The notes: a model not told the origin generated them from the sequence alone. A DNA stretch of 22,055 nt from CANHEE01 sp043777755 (GCA_043777755.1 JAYWHK010000224.1:1-22055); one strand, 5' to 3'. Positions 1-7,444 are shown, counted from the first letter of the stretch. A program made the numbers and translations.

Positions 1-321
1 TTGCAAACACTTAGTTCGAGTTCTTTTCGCTATCGCTCAAAGATGACAAAGTGCTGTAGATTCTCTAAAATCCACTTTTACCAAAAGGGTAAAACCTAAT
101 GCAGATGAGTATAATAAGGCGCATACACTTAAAAAATACGATAGGAAGTGCGACTAAGTCGCCCTTATAAAAAACAAACTGCAAGTCGCTCTATTTTAAT
201 TGTGCGTCATAATTCATTGTTTTTCAGCATTTTACATTATTCTTTTTTTGCAAAATTGCAAAAGTGAGAACATCTAAAATTTTCTTTATCTTATAACTTA
301 TTGGAGTGTCAAAACTTCAAT
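1..321. other. Gene-free left end with two small palindromes
   Basis: I see no gene, tRNA or rRNA here. Two short perfect palindromes stand out. One at 76-94 has 7-bp arms (TTTTACC / GGTAAAA) around AAAAG. The other at 150-162 has 5-bp arms (GCGAC / GTCGC) around TAA, and is extended by AAG / CTT one base further out. Neither is followed by a T run, so they do not look like terminators. Lying next to an outward-placed integrase gene they could be arm or core sites for recombination, or operators for the integrase. That is inference; no direct repeat marking a second attachment end can be seen in the window. Confidence 0.4.
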
Positions 322-1398
322 ATGAAAAAAAATTTTTCTCTCTCTCATCACGACCACGATTTAACAAAACGGTGGTACATCAAATACACTTGGACTGACA
401 AAGCCAATAGGGCTAAGACAGGTAAATATTACGGTGGTATCAATCGAGGTAAAACTGTTTCGGAACGTTTGAAGTTGGCTAAGGAAGCAATGCTTGTTAT
501 CCAAAATCCTATTCCAGTTGTAAAGCAAGATGCTAATGAAGCTCGTGGAGCTTTTACCGCTGCGTTTATAAATCTAAAATTGTCGCTTAGACCAAGGAGT
601 TACAGCACTTATTCTGGTAAAGTAAAAGCCTTTATTTTATTTTTAGAAAAAAATAAAATCACAAAACTAAAAAATGTTACCGCTGATGCTATCAAACCGT
701 TTTTTCATGATTTGATTAACAGCGTTGCGCCAAAAACCTACAATACTTATATTGCGACTTTACAACGGGTAGCAAGTGATATTCCTAATTTTGAAAATCC
801 ATTTTTATCAATTAAAAAGGTCGCTGACCAAACCACGCCCAAAGCGGCTTTTACTCAACCTCAAATGGAACTTATCAAGGCGAACATTGACCAAAACAGT
901 CAATTGTGGCTGGCTTGTCAGTTAATGTTTTATTGCTTAATTCGTCCTAATGAAATCCGTACTTTGTTAGTGTCTGATGTTGATTTGGTAACTGGTACAA
1001 TTATGATAAGAGGTGTAAATAGTAAAAACAAGAAAACTCAAAGGGTTGCTATTCCTAATGCTTTTCTACCTACACTTATTGCTATGAAATTACACAATTA
1101 TCCAAGTGATTATTACCTTATTGGAAAAAGTAAAGATGGAAAACCGTCAAAGTCATGTTGGAGTGATTGCTATTTGAGAAAACAATTTAGAAGTATTCTT
1201 ACTGAGTTAGGATTTTCTTTTAATCATAGTTTTTACAGTCTAAAACACAATGGAGCTATGACAATGGTAAAGGAAGGAATACACATTAAATACATTCAAC
1301 TGCAAGGGCGTTGGCATGATTTAGATCAGGTCAATAGTTATCTTAACCAATTGGGTATAATGGATATGAGTGAGATAAGAGAAAAGCACGTAATGTAA
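322..1398 (+). CDS. Tyrosine recombinase / phage-type integrase
   Basis: A 358-aa tyrosine recombinase that would integrate and excise the element. An N-terminal arm-type region (about 1-65) is followed by a SAM-like core-binding domain (about 70-160) and the catalytic domain (about 175-350). Visible active-site elements are R208 in LIRPNEI, lysines in NSKNKK (about 233-238), the box-II motif YSLKHNG (305-311), R330/H332 in GRWHD, and nucleophile Y340 in NSYL. In box II the usual HxxR is replaced by a YSLKH form, which as far as I recall is common in Bacteroidota integrases. I chose ATG 322 over the in-frame TTG at 301. The gene ends in a strong two-way terminator and faces inward, the usual position of an integrase at one end of an integrated element. 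Confidence 0.95.
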   Translation: MKKNFSLSHHDHDLTKRWYIKYTWTDKANRAKTGKYYGGINRGKTVSERLKLAKEAMLVIQNPIPVVKQDANEARGAFTAAFINLKLSLRPRSYSTYSGKVKAFILFLEKNKITKLKNVTADAIKPFFHDLINSVAPKTYNTYIATLQRVASDIPNFENPFLSIKKVADQTTPKAAFTQPQMELIKANIDQNSQLWLACQLMFYCLIRPNEIRTLLVSDVDLVTGTIMIRGVNSKNKKTQRVAIPNAFLPTLIAMKLHNYPSDYYLIGKSKDGKPSKSCWSDCYLRKQFRSILTELGFSFNHSFYSLKHNGAMTMVKEGIHIKYIQLQGRWHDLDQVNSYLNQLGIMDMSEIREKHVM

Positions 1399-1405
1399 CA
1401 AAAAA

Positions 1406-1435
1406 GCCACGCTATTTATAGCGTGGCTTTTTTTT
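1406..1435. terminator. Two-way Rho-independent terminator
   Basis: A perfect 9-bp stem (GCCACGCTA / TAGCGTGGC) around the loop TTTA is preceded by six A and followed by eight T, so it can stop transcription on both strands. It separates the integrase (+) from the convergent small gene at 1485-1742 (-). Just beyond it, to about 1468, lies a T-rich run of short tandem units (T7-8 then GC). Confidence 0.9.
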
Positions 1436-1484
1436 GCCCTTTTTTTGCTCTTTTTTTGCTATTTTTTACTATAGTACATAGTCT

Positions 1485-1742
1485 TTACTCTAATTCTTCT
1501 ATTGTAATTTGAAAATAACTATATATTTTACTTGTTTGAGCTGGATTAAATACTTCAATTTTTCCGTACTTTTCCATTGTTAGTCCTAACTCATTTTCTA
1601 CAAACTCTTTTGTCATAACGTTTTTTTTTAGTAAATGACTCGAGCACGGTCGATTATAGTCATCAACCGAAAAAATTTGTCTCAATCTTTGTTTAGAGAT
1701 TAAGCGTGGCAAGCGGCGTTCTGATAAATTTAATGGCAACAT
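1485..1742 (-). CDS. Small unrecognised protein, possibly a regulator
   Basis: An 85-aa soluble protein, mixed helical and charged, with a basic N-terminal half (RRLPRLISKQRLRQIF) and a more acidic C-terminal half. It is read from ATG 1742 and has its own well-formed Bacteroidota promoter upstream, so I take it as a real gene. It is the only minus-strand gene before the virion module and is transcribed divergently from it. That is the usual place for a repressor or other lysogeny regulator, and the basic segment could be part of a DNA-binding helix pair, but I recognise no family. An excisionase-like role is an alternative. Confidence 0.6.
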   Translation of the reverse strand: MLPLNLSERRLPRLISKQRLRQIFSVDDYNRPCSSHLLKKNVMTKEFVENELGLTMEKYGKIEVFNPAQTSKIYSYFQITIEELE

Positions 1743-1770
1743 CTTTATAATTTTTGTTATAAAATACCTA

Positions 1771-1801
1771 CAAAATTACGCTTTTTTGATGAAAATTCCA
1801 A
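1771..1801 (-). promoter_or_regulatory. Bacteroidota-type promoter for the gene at 1485-1742
   Basis: Read on the minus strand, TTG (1799-1801) is followed by a 20-base spacer and TAATTTTG (1771-1778), an exact match to the TAnnTTTG -7 element of Bacteroidota sigma factors. The start codon lies about 29 bases downstream. Confidence 0.75.
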
Positions 1802-1904
1802 TTTTAAGCCCTAAAAAATACTCAATATGTTAATGATACTTGTAAAGTATTCTAAAAAATAAACACTACCCTTAATTTTCTATCATTTCATTTTTTAACG
1901 CCTA

Positions 1905-1912
1905 CATCTTTG
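1905..1912 (+). promoter_or_regulatory. Possible -7 element of the virion operon
   Basis: CATCTTTG differs from TAnnTTTG by one base and lies about 65 bases before the first virion-module start codon. No TTG box is found at the expected distance, so this is a weak call. An activator could compensate for a missing upstream box. Confidence 0.35.
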
Positions 1913-1931
1913 CATTGTGTTTAAGAAAAGG

Positions 1932-1963
1932 CTGTGTAGATTCTTACACAGTTCTTTTTTAAT
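1932..1963 (+). terminator. Leader hairpin with T run (attenuator candidate)
   Basis: A 7-bp stem CTGTGTA / TACACAG around a 6-base loop is followed by a T-rich run (TTCTTTTTTAATT). It sits between the putative promoter and the first gene of the roughly 13-kb virion operon. Full termination here would silence every structural gene, so it may be an attenuator or a target of antitermination. It also argues against the upstream GTG start at 1917. Confidence 0.6.
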
Positions 1964-1976
1964 TAAATCAAAAATT

Positions 1977-2393
1977 ATGTTTGGATCATATAATTATGTT
2001 GGTGACCCTACTTATGGACCTTTTAACAATCCAAAAGTAGTAATTGAGCGATTGCCTACGTTACCGCCAAAGCCAATACCAATACCGACAAGATTACCAG
2101 AGGAATTATCGCTTGCTGACTTGAACAACAAAAAGAATTTAGACTATTGGCTTAAGAAGGCTCAGGAAGGTTCTAAAATGGCTACTGATATTATTAATCA
2201 GTACAGAGCTGAACAGGCGAAGCAAAAAAATAAACCTCAATCTACTCAAAAACCAACACCGATACCACCGAAGGAAACGCCTCAAGCAGATAATTCTGGC
2301 AAAAAATCATCTGATAATACTATGATTTTCGTAGGTGTTGCGCTATTAGGTATATTGGTTTTTAGTCGTAAAAAAAAGAAAAAGAAAAAATAA
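1977..2393 (+). CDS. Proline-rich protein with C-terminal membrane anchor
   Basis: A 138-aa protein of unknown function. The N-terminal third is rich in Pro and Gly (repeated PIP, PKP and PTP steps at about 28-40 and again at 92-103). A charged helix lies at about 43-80, and a single hydrophobic span at about 115-130 ends in a run of seven lysines. This layout suggests a stalk anchored in a membrane with the body on one side and the Lys tail on the other. The Pro-rich parts may act as extended spacers. ATG 1977 was chosen because an in-frame GTG at 1917 would place the leader hairpin inside the coding sequence. It is the first gene of the virion module, with the next start four bases after its stop codon. 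A virion membrane protein is my inference. Confidence 0.65.
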   Translation: MFGSYNYVGDPTYGPFNNPKVVIERLPTLPPKPIPIPTRLPEELSLADLNNKKNLDYWLKKAQEGSKMATDIINQYRAEQAKQKNKPQSTQKPTPIPPKETPQADNSGKKSSDNTMIFVGVALLGILVFSRKKKKKKK

Positions 2394-2396
2394 TCC

Positions 2397-2660
2397 ATGC
2401 ATAAAATTATAGACTTCTCGTTTGTTTCGCTTAATGCCGCTTTTGGTTTATTGGCACTTGATGCAACGAATGTAGATAAGTGGAATATCAACATAATCGT
2501 AGCCGTTGCAGGTTTGTTTTGGGTTGTCATTGAACGCTTACCAAAAGCAGTTTATTTTATCAACAAAGCCATTTTAGGAATTAAAGCAACTTGGAAAGGC
2601 GAAAAATTGAATAAAGAGGATTTTCTTGATTCTGAAAAAAATAGTTCTGATGAAAATTAA
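2397..2660 (+). CDS. Small membrane protein (two spans)
   Basis: An 87-aa protein with hydrophobic stretches at about 8-24 and 31-47, separated by a short polar turn, and a charged C-terminus rich in Lys, Asp and Glu. The two-span layout and size would fit a holin, but the position at the head of the virion module fits a virion membrane protein equally well. The lysis enzymes are far away on the other strand, which makes a holin less likely. The gene starts 3 bases after its upstream neighbour and overlaps the next gene by 11 bases, so the three are probably translated together. I recognise no family. Confidence 0.65.
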   Translation: MHKIIDFSFVSLNAAFGLLALDATNVDKWNINIIVAVAGLFWVVIERLPKAVYFINKAILGIKATWKGEKLNKEDFLDSEKNSSDEN

Positions 2661-3129
2661 AGCATGGCATATTATTTTAACTGGTGGCGTAAGCGCATAT
2701 TTTTTTAGCAAAGCTACAAAAATAAAAAACCTACAATTCAACTTTGATAAAGTACATATTGATGGATTAAAAGGATTAAATCTAACAGGGAAATTAGATT
2801 ATACCGTAACAAATCCAACATCTTCTGAAATTACCATACAGTTCTTTAGAGGAAAAATATATTACGGGTCTTTTTTACTGTCAAATATTGTTATTAATCA
2901 AGTCGTATTGGCACCAGGTGAAAGCAAGAATTTAACTGTAAATTTTTCTAGCTCCTTACTTCTTTTAGCTTACAATATTCAAGCGATTATAGAAAGTAAA
3001 TGGCTTTTATATCAATTCCATGTAATAGGTGATTTAGTGTACAAGGTTCAAGGCTTACCGCAAATTACAGTAAAAATTGATTCCGATATTCCCCTTAGTG
3101 AAAAATATGAGAAAGGTAAAACGCCCTAA
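2650..3129 (+). CDS. Membrane-anchored LEA2-like beta-sandwich protein
   Basis: A 159-aa protein with an N-terminal hydrophobic segment (about 4-18) followed by a beta-rich domain. The stretch from about 38 to 100 has the typical pattern of the LEA type-2 / water-stress fold: strand, TVTNPTSSEITI, a short strand pair with YYGS, then VLAPGESKNLTVNF. In other organisms this fold is an immunoglobulin-like sandwich found on membrane-anchored proteins; it has no known catalytic activity. I chose ATG 2650, inside the end of the preceding gene, over the non-ATG start at 2626. It overlaps the next gene by 23 bases. An internal or spike-base virion protein is plausible. The family call comes from pattern only. 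Confidence 0.55.
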   Translation: MKIKAWHIILTGGVSAYFFSKATKIKNLQFNFDKVHIDGLKGLNLTGKLDYTVTNPTSSEITIQFFRGKIYYGSFLLSNIVINQVVLAPGESKNLTVNFSSSLLLLAYNIQAIIESKWLLYQFHVIGDLVYKVQGLPQITVKIDSDIPLSEKYEKGKTP

Positions 3130-4306
3130 TTTTAAAAAAATACTTGTCAATGATAACGCCACTACGGAGGATATTATCATAGAGGTGATGGACGTAGTAA
3201 AAAAGTCTGACCCAAAAGACATTTTAGGCTTTATCCAAAAAAACAAGATAACACCAACTTACGAAGGTTTGTCAAAACTTTGGACATGGGTCAAAGATAA
3301 TGTTGAATACGAAGCTGACGAAGCTGACGACCAAGCCATTCAAACAGCCAACTATACTTTTTATAAAAAAGAAGATGGTACAGATTGCAAATCATTTACC
3401 GTTTTTATGGCAAAATGTTTTGAGTGCTTAGGTTTAAAATACAAGGTTCGTTTTGCTGGATATACACATTCCGCTGGTGAAATCACACACGTTTATCCAA
3501 TTGCAATATTACCAAATGGACAGAACGTGATTATGGACGCTGTTTGGAATAAATTTGATAAAGAAAAAAAAATTTCTACTAAAAAAGATTTTATTATGTC
3601 CAAGATATACAGAGTTTCTGGAGCAAGTGCAAGCGTTGGGAATATATTTCAAAATCTCAAAACGTTCTTCTCAAATGCGACAATTGGAAAATTCAGCATT
3701 ATGTTTATGCACGCTTTTTTTCCAAGCGACATTCCCTTGGTAAAAGGTAGTCGTACACAAATTAAAGTTGCCAAAGGGCAAAAAGCCTTGAAATTTTTGC
3801 TGAAAAAATACCCGTTTAATGACAATAAACTGGTTGAAAAAATGCGAAAAGCTATTAAAACCAAAATTGGCGTTTATCCAGAGGATTACTTTAGAAAAAT
3901 TTATGCCAAAGCAAAGCCCGTACCCGTAGCACCAACAAGTCATAATGTTACAGATGGTACAACAACAGGCAGGCGTGGCGTAAATGGCGCAATTGGTGAA
4001 CCTGTCACTACGGCAACGGCTACATTAATTGTTGGCTTGGTATCAGCTGTAATTCCTTTGTTTTTGTCAGTAATAAACAAAGAATCTGGTGCAGATATGA
4101 CAAAAGACGATGTACTGATAAACGACGAAGAATTGCTCAACGACACAACAATGCAATCTACTGGCGAAGGGTCGTCTGATGATTATAAAGAGAGTCGGGC
4201 AAGAACAGATAATTCCAATAGTGGCGGTGCTGATGCTGATAGCAATAATAAACAGATGATGTACGTGGTCGGATTTGGCGTTCTTGGCTATCTTGCTTTT
4301 AAATAA
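3107..4306 (+). CDS. Transglutaminase-like protein with C-terminal membrane anchor
   Basis: A 399-aa protein. Residues about 50-150 form a transglutaminase-like cysteine-protease core with the triad C94 (DGTDCKSF), H128 (ITHVYP) and D144 (IMDAVW). The middle part (about 160-290) is basic. A hydrophobic stretch at about 303-325 and a last span (YVVGFGVLGYLAF, final 15 residues) flank an acidic, Ser/Gly/Asp-rich linker. Bacterial members of this fold act as peptidases or amidases more often than as cross-linkers. Here it could cut wall peptides or process or cross-link virion proteins. ATG 3107 is chosen over the non-ATG start at 3077. It sits among genes for small membrane proteins, which supports a virion-membrane location. 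The fold is secure; the role is inferred. Confidence 0.8.
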   Translation: MRKVKRPNFKKILVNDNATTEDIIIEVMDVVKKSDPKDILGFIQKNKITPTYEGLSKLWTWVKDNVEYEADEADDQAIQTANYTFYKKEDGTDCKSFTVFMAKCFECLGLKYKVRFAGYTHSAGEITHVYPIAILPNGQNVIMDAVWNKFDKEKKISTKKDFIMSKIYRVSGASASVGNIFQNLKTFFSNATIGKFSIMFMHAFFPSDIPLVKGSRTQIKVAKGQKALKFLLKKYPFNDNKLVEKMRKAIKTKIGVYPEDYFRKIYAKAKPVPVAPTSHNVTDGTTTGRRGVNGAIGEPVTTATATLIVGLVSAVIPLFLSVINKESGADMTKDDVLINDEELLNDTTMQSTGEGSSDDYKESRARTDNSNSGGADADSNNKQMMYVVGFGVLGYLAFK

Positions 4307-4333
4307 AATTGTTCATTAAATAAAAATTTTTTT

Positions 4334-4585
4334 ATGCCTAGAGTTGTAAAAAGAAAACCTACCAAATACCAAATTGCTAAAAAATCAAGCAAAGGGCGTT
4401 GTGATGGAACAGTATCTGCTACTGAGCATCGCTCCACCGTTGCAGATTATAAAGCAAATGGTTTGGCTAAGGCTAAAACGGCTGCTGACCGAAAAAAAGT
4501 AGAACGAATTGAAAAAACAATGCTTGATTCTCCTTGCAAAGTTGGAAAAGCCGTTAGAAAGAAAAAAACAGTAGCTAAAAAGTAA
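4334..4585 (+). CDS. Small, very basic protein
   Basis: An 83-aa protein in which Lys and Arg make up about a third of the residues, concentrated at both ends (RVVKRKPTK at the start, VRKKKTVAKK at the end). The middle is helical and alanine-rich. The two cysteines (GRCDG, SPCKVG) may pair or bind metal. There is no membrane span. The composition suggests binding to nucleic acid. Placed between a membrane-anchored protein and the capsid gene, it could be an internal DNA-condensing virion protein, similar in concept to small basic core proteins of other viruses. It is not recognisable by sequence. Confidence 0.65.
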   Translation: MPRVVKRKPTKYQIAKKSSKGRCDGTVSATEHRSTVADYKANGLAKAKTAADRKKVERIEKTMLDSPCKVGKAVRKKKTVAKK

Positions 4586-4641
4586 AAATCAGATAATCTA
4601 CGTGAACAGTAAAAAATGATTTTTAACTTAAAGTAAATACT

Positions 4642-5154
4642 ATGTGTAAAAAATGTAGTAGTAGCAATAATTCAACAATGGCTGGTACAAAAAAACGTAA
4701 AAAAACGACACGTCGTCGTAAAAACTCACGTGTGGGCGCCACATCGCCTCGAGAAGGCAAGCAAGGCGTAAATGTGGAGCGTGCATTGTCATTTGCACTT
4801 GGTGCTGTAGCCGTCGAGTGGGGCGTGAACGAAGGAATCAATGCCTTGACCAAAGATGGCAAAATGAAGGAATTAAAAAATCCTTATGTTGCTGGTGGTC
4901 TTAAAATGGGCATTGGACTTGGTGGTATGTATTACGGTTCTAAAAACAAAAATTCAATGCTCCGTGATGCTGGTGCTGGTGCTATTGCAGCTGGCGGTTT
5001 GCACATTGCTCGCCCATTGCTCGGTATTCCAAACATCAATGGTATTGGTGAGGTGTGGTACTCTGACGATTTTAATATTGGAGAAGCATACCCTAATGAT
5101 CATAGCATCGGTAGTGATGACGATGATGAAATGCACAACGAAGATGAAGATTAA
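4642..5154 (+). CDS. Glycine-rich membrane protein with basic head and acidic tail
   Basis: A 170-aa protein with three distinct parts. The N-terminus has a CxxC pair (MCKKC) and a strongly basic stretch of about 15-32 (KKRKKTTRRRKNSR). The centre (about 45-130) has Gly/Ala-rich segments able to span or lie in a membrane (GGLKMGIGLGGMYYG; AGAGAIAAGGLHIA). The C-terminus is a run of acidic residues (DDDDEMHNEDED). The extreme charge split suggests a protein bridging nucleic acid and membrane or capsid. ATG 4642 is used; ATG 4678 is an alternative that would remove the CxxC pair. The next gene is the candidate capsid gene, separated by a small hairpin. Confidence 0.6.
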   Translation: MCKKCSSSNNSTMAGTKKRKKTTRRRKNSRVGATSPREGKQGVNVERALSFALGAVAVEWGVNEGINALTKDGKMKELKNPYVAGGLKMGIGLGGMYYGSKNKNSMLRDAGAGAIAAGGLHIARPLLGIPNINGIGEVWYSDDFNIGEAYPNDHSIGSDDDDEMHNEDED

Positions 5155-5156
5155 TT

Positions 5157-5173
5157 AAAAACATCGTGTTTTT
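5157..5173 (+). terminator. Small hairpin before the candidate capsid gene
   Basis: Perfect 7-bp arms AAAAACA / TGTTTTT surround TCG directly after the stop codon of the preceding gene. The T-rich 3' arm could act as a weak terminator or RNA end, setting the capsid transcript apart from the upstream genes. Confidence 0.4.
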
Positions 5174-5216
5174 GATTGAAAAAAAATTGTTTTACAAAAA
5201 TTTAATTTTTATATAA

Positions 5217-5954
5217 ATGAAAGGATTACAAACCTCTAATTTTGGTTATGAAGCAGCGGTGGCTTGGGCTCTAGGCAAAGGACTTGAGAAAAATGCCATT
5301 CAACCAGATGTGTTGATTTACCATGAGCCATTGACTGCTAAAAACTCGTCAGTTAAATTTCAGATTACTGGAGCTCAAAGAACTGTCGAAAACAAATCTG
5401 CTAACTTCCTCAAGTTGAAAGATGCTTTTTTTGGAACGCATATCGGTTTAGGTATCACAAGAGTTCCTGTAAAGATGGAAAATGGTGTGAGAACTCCGCA
5501 ATTTGGCAATGCTCGAACTTACTTTTTTGCAGATGAAAGAGTATTTACAGGTGCTGCTCCAGCGAACAGTTGGGCGAGAGAATGTGACGCTTTGAATACC
5601 GTTTACACTGGTAAAATGGATTTACAAATTGAGAAAAAAACAACATTGGAAGATTTGCCTACGGGTTTGTTTGAGCACATTCCAGTCGTTCAAACTCAGT
5701 TGGGTTCTACCGGCGTACCTGCTTTGATGAACTCGTCTAAGCGTTTTGAAACCATACACTTAGGTAAAACCTTTGGATTTTTTGGCGATAAAGATGCCCA
5801 TGTTGAGGTTAGACTTGGAGATGGTGAGTATGCCGCTGTAGTTGGCAACCCTACTATTCCCACTAATGAGGTTGGTTATGAGAACTATTTGACATGGATT
5901 TGTGCTGGTTTTGTCATTGACAATGCTTGCGCTCCTGTTCGTATTAACGGATAA
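5217..5954 (+). CDS. Candidate major capsid protein (jelly-roll type)
   Basis: A 245-aa soluble protein, mostly short beta strands and turns, with no membrane span and only three cysteines. Strand-like repeats run through both halves, for example SSVKFQITG near the start and HVEVRLGDGEYAAVVG near the end. The length is close to that of compact double jelly-roll capsid proteins (PM2 P2 is about 269 aa). It lies in the middle of the virion module, is set off by hairpins on both sides, and is followed by a run of beta-rich genes. These are my only reasons for the capsid call; I find no diagnostic motif. Alternatives are one of two single-jelly-roll capsid proteins (with 6027-6452) or a vertex protein. 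Confidence 0.45.
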   Translation: MKGLQTSNFGYEAAVAWALGKGLEKNAIQPDVLIYHEPLTAKNSSVKFQITGAQRTVENKSANFLKLKDAFFGTHIGLGITRVPVKMENGVRTPQFGNARTYFFADERVFTGAAPANSWARECDALNTVYTGKMDLQIEKKTTLEDLPTGLFEHIPVVQTQLGSTGVPALMNSSKRFETIHLGKTFGFFGDKDAHVEVRLGDGEYAAVVGNPTIPTNEVGYENYLTWICAGFVIDNACAPVRING

Positions 5955-5981
5955 GTTTAAAATATAAAAACATCAAAATAT

Positions 5982-6004
5982 AAGTGCAATGTTAAGTTGC
6001 ACTT
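5982..6004 (+). terminator. Hairpin after the candidate capsid gene
   Basis: Perfect 8-bp arms AAGTGCAA / TTGCACTT surround a 7-base loop, followed by the weak T run GTATTTTC. It lies between the candidate capsid gene and the next gene. It could be a leaky terminator or a 3' stabiliser that keeps capsid mRNA more abundant than the downstream message. Confidence 0.55.
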
Positions 6005-6026
6005 GTATTTTCAAATTAAAAGTAAA

Positions 6027-6452
6027 ATGAAATATAACGCTTCTGATATTCAAACGGTCACGATGGTTGTTCCTTTAAATACTGAGTCAGTTCTATCATT
6101 ATCTCGGTTAAGTGTTTTAGAAGGTGCTTATACAATAGACCTTTCGTCTCGTCGTACTAGTGACACCCGTTCAAGTTTGAATAAGTCAAAACTTGTAAAT
6201 GATACCGTTTTCGATGCTTCATTTTTGACCTTAAGACAAGGCTCAAAGGAAAATGTAATCGAAAAATTGCCTTTTGAATCGTTAAGTTTTGATAGGTTCA
6301 CTCGTGGAGAACGTTTAGGCTATCCAATTGAGAAAAAAGATATTTCTTTTGAAAATAGCTCAATTTCTATTGAAACGGATTCGAGTAATTACGGGGACAA
6401 AGAAGTTTTTGAGTTGGTTGTGCGCTATATTCCAAAAGAATTTTGTCGTTAA
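6027..6452 (+). CDS. Beta-rich protein, possible minor or second capsid protein
   Basis: A 141-aa soluble protein with alternating strand-like segments (VTMVVPL, FELVVRYIP at the end) and many Ser, Thr and Asp residues. It has no cysteines before the last residues and no membrane span. ATG 6027 is used, because the in-frame non-ATG start at 5997 would lie inside the hairpin. The size suits a single jelly roll or a small cementing protein. Viruses such as Thermus P23-77 use two unequal single-jelly-roll capsid proteins made from adjacent genes, so this gene and the preceding one are a pair worth testing. I recognise no family. Confidence 0.55.
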   Translation: MKYNASDIQTVTMVVPLNTESVLSLSRLSVLEGAYTIDLSSRRTSDTRSSLNKSKLVNDTVFDASFLTLRQGSKENVIEKLPFESLSFDRFTRGERLGYPIEKKDISFENSSISIETDSSNYGDKEVFELVVRYIPKEFCR

Positions 6453-6478
6453 TTTTTAAATTTTTCTAAAATAATTTC

Positions 6479-7444
6479 ATGACAAATAAGGTAAATATTA
6501 CTACTTACGATAAAGTTGTAGAAGCTTATCGTCGAAATTTCAATAACTATCCATTCTGGTTATTGTATGAAGGTTCTGCTGACAAAGGAGCAAGGGTTGA
6601 TAACAACTTTAGCTTGAGCCTGAGTGTGAATACTACCAACCCTGTTAGCGATGAAGAATTAGACAGCGACGAAAGTTTTGAAAAGTCAATCAATCGACTA
6701 AATGATGTTGTTGGTGAATTTGAATCTGGCATATTTACCATTTATTTCAAATCCAACAATACCAACGCAAGCGATAAAATTTCTCTAAAACGTACCTTTC
6801 AAGTAGGTGAAGGCAACGACTCAAGCAGCGGTAATAGTTTTTTGGCTGGTTTTAATCCAGGTAAAAATAAAGGTGGTGACTTAATAACACAGTTTTTTAT
6901 GTCAGCAGCTATAAAAGGATTGGAAACTGGTAAAACAGCTGAAATGATGCGCTTAGAACTTGAGCTGGAGAAATTAAAGTTAAAACAAGAACATGATAAA
7001 GATATTGAACGCTTAGAATCAAGTGTTAGTAATCGAATTATGGGTTTTGTTGATGAAAATTCTGATAGAGTATTGGATTTGATAGAAAAAGTTGCGCCAG
7101 CTTTTTCCCTTGCTGTCAAGGGTAAAATGCCATCACCTCCACCTATTAATAATAACACTTCTACCAATTCAGATTTTACACAGAAGGCTACGCCTTTAAC
7201 AACAGCACTTCATGATTTACCGATAGACTATAACCTTAATTTTTTGTCATCTGACAGTTTTTTGACATACGCCACTGCTTTTAGGAATACTACAAAAATG
7301 AACCCTAACGTAGTTTGGGCTAAAATGGTTTATTTTGCGAACCTCGACCCAGCATCTTTTCAAATGGCAGCCAATATGATAGACGAAAAAATTCGTGAAG
7401 CAAATGCAAATCAAAATACAAATAACAAGCCCGAAAATGATTAG
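6479..7444 (+). CDS. Virion-module protein with coiled coil
   Basis: A 321-aa protein. The N-terminal 110 residues look like a beta-rich domain (FSLSLSVNTTN, FTIYFKSNNTN, SLKRTFQVG). A Gly/Asn/Ser-rich linker (about 110-135) follows, then a hydrophobic helix (about 136-148). A charged coiled coil at about 152-185 has Leu/Glu/Lys heptad character (LELELEKLKLKQEH). The C-terminal part is Asn/Thr-rich and then helical. The layout of globular head plus coiled coil suggests an oligomeric assembly or scaffold-like protein. It overlaps the next start by eight bases (ATGATTAG). The function is unknown; the virion role is inferred from context. Confidence 0.6.
   Translation: MTNKVNITTYDKVVEAYRRNFNNYPFWLLYEGSADKGARVDNNFSLSLSVNTTNPVSDEELDSDESFEKSINRLNDVVGEFESGIFTIYFKSNNTNASDKISLKRTFQVGEGNDSSSGNSFLAGFNPGKNKGGDLITQFFMSAAIKGLETGKTAEMMRLELELEKLKLKQEHDKDIERLESSVSNRIMGFVDENSDRVLDLIEKVAPAFSLAVKGKMPSPPPINNNTSTNSDFTQKATPLTTALHDLPIDYNLNFLSSDSFLTYATAFRNTTKMNPNVVWAKMVYFANLDPASFQMAANMIDEKIREANANQNTNNKPEND

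Noticed and set aside
1..60. GTTCGAGTTC as the T-arm of a tRNA at the left end
   Set aside because: The flanking bases do not form a 5-bp T stem, and no acceptor stem or anticodon arm can be drawn.
1427..1468. T-rich tandem units after the integrase terminator
   Set aside because: Low-complexity extension of the terminator T run; nothing suggests a function beyond that.
2397..2660. The two-span protein as the holin
   Set aside because: Possible by topology, but it sits at the start of the virion module, far from the lysis enzymes on the other strand; left as an unassigned membrane protein.
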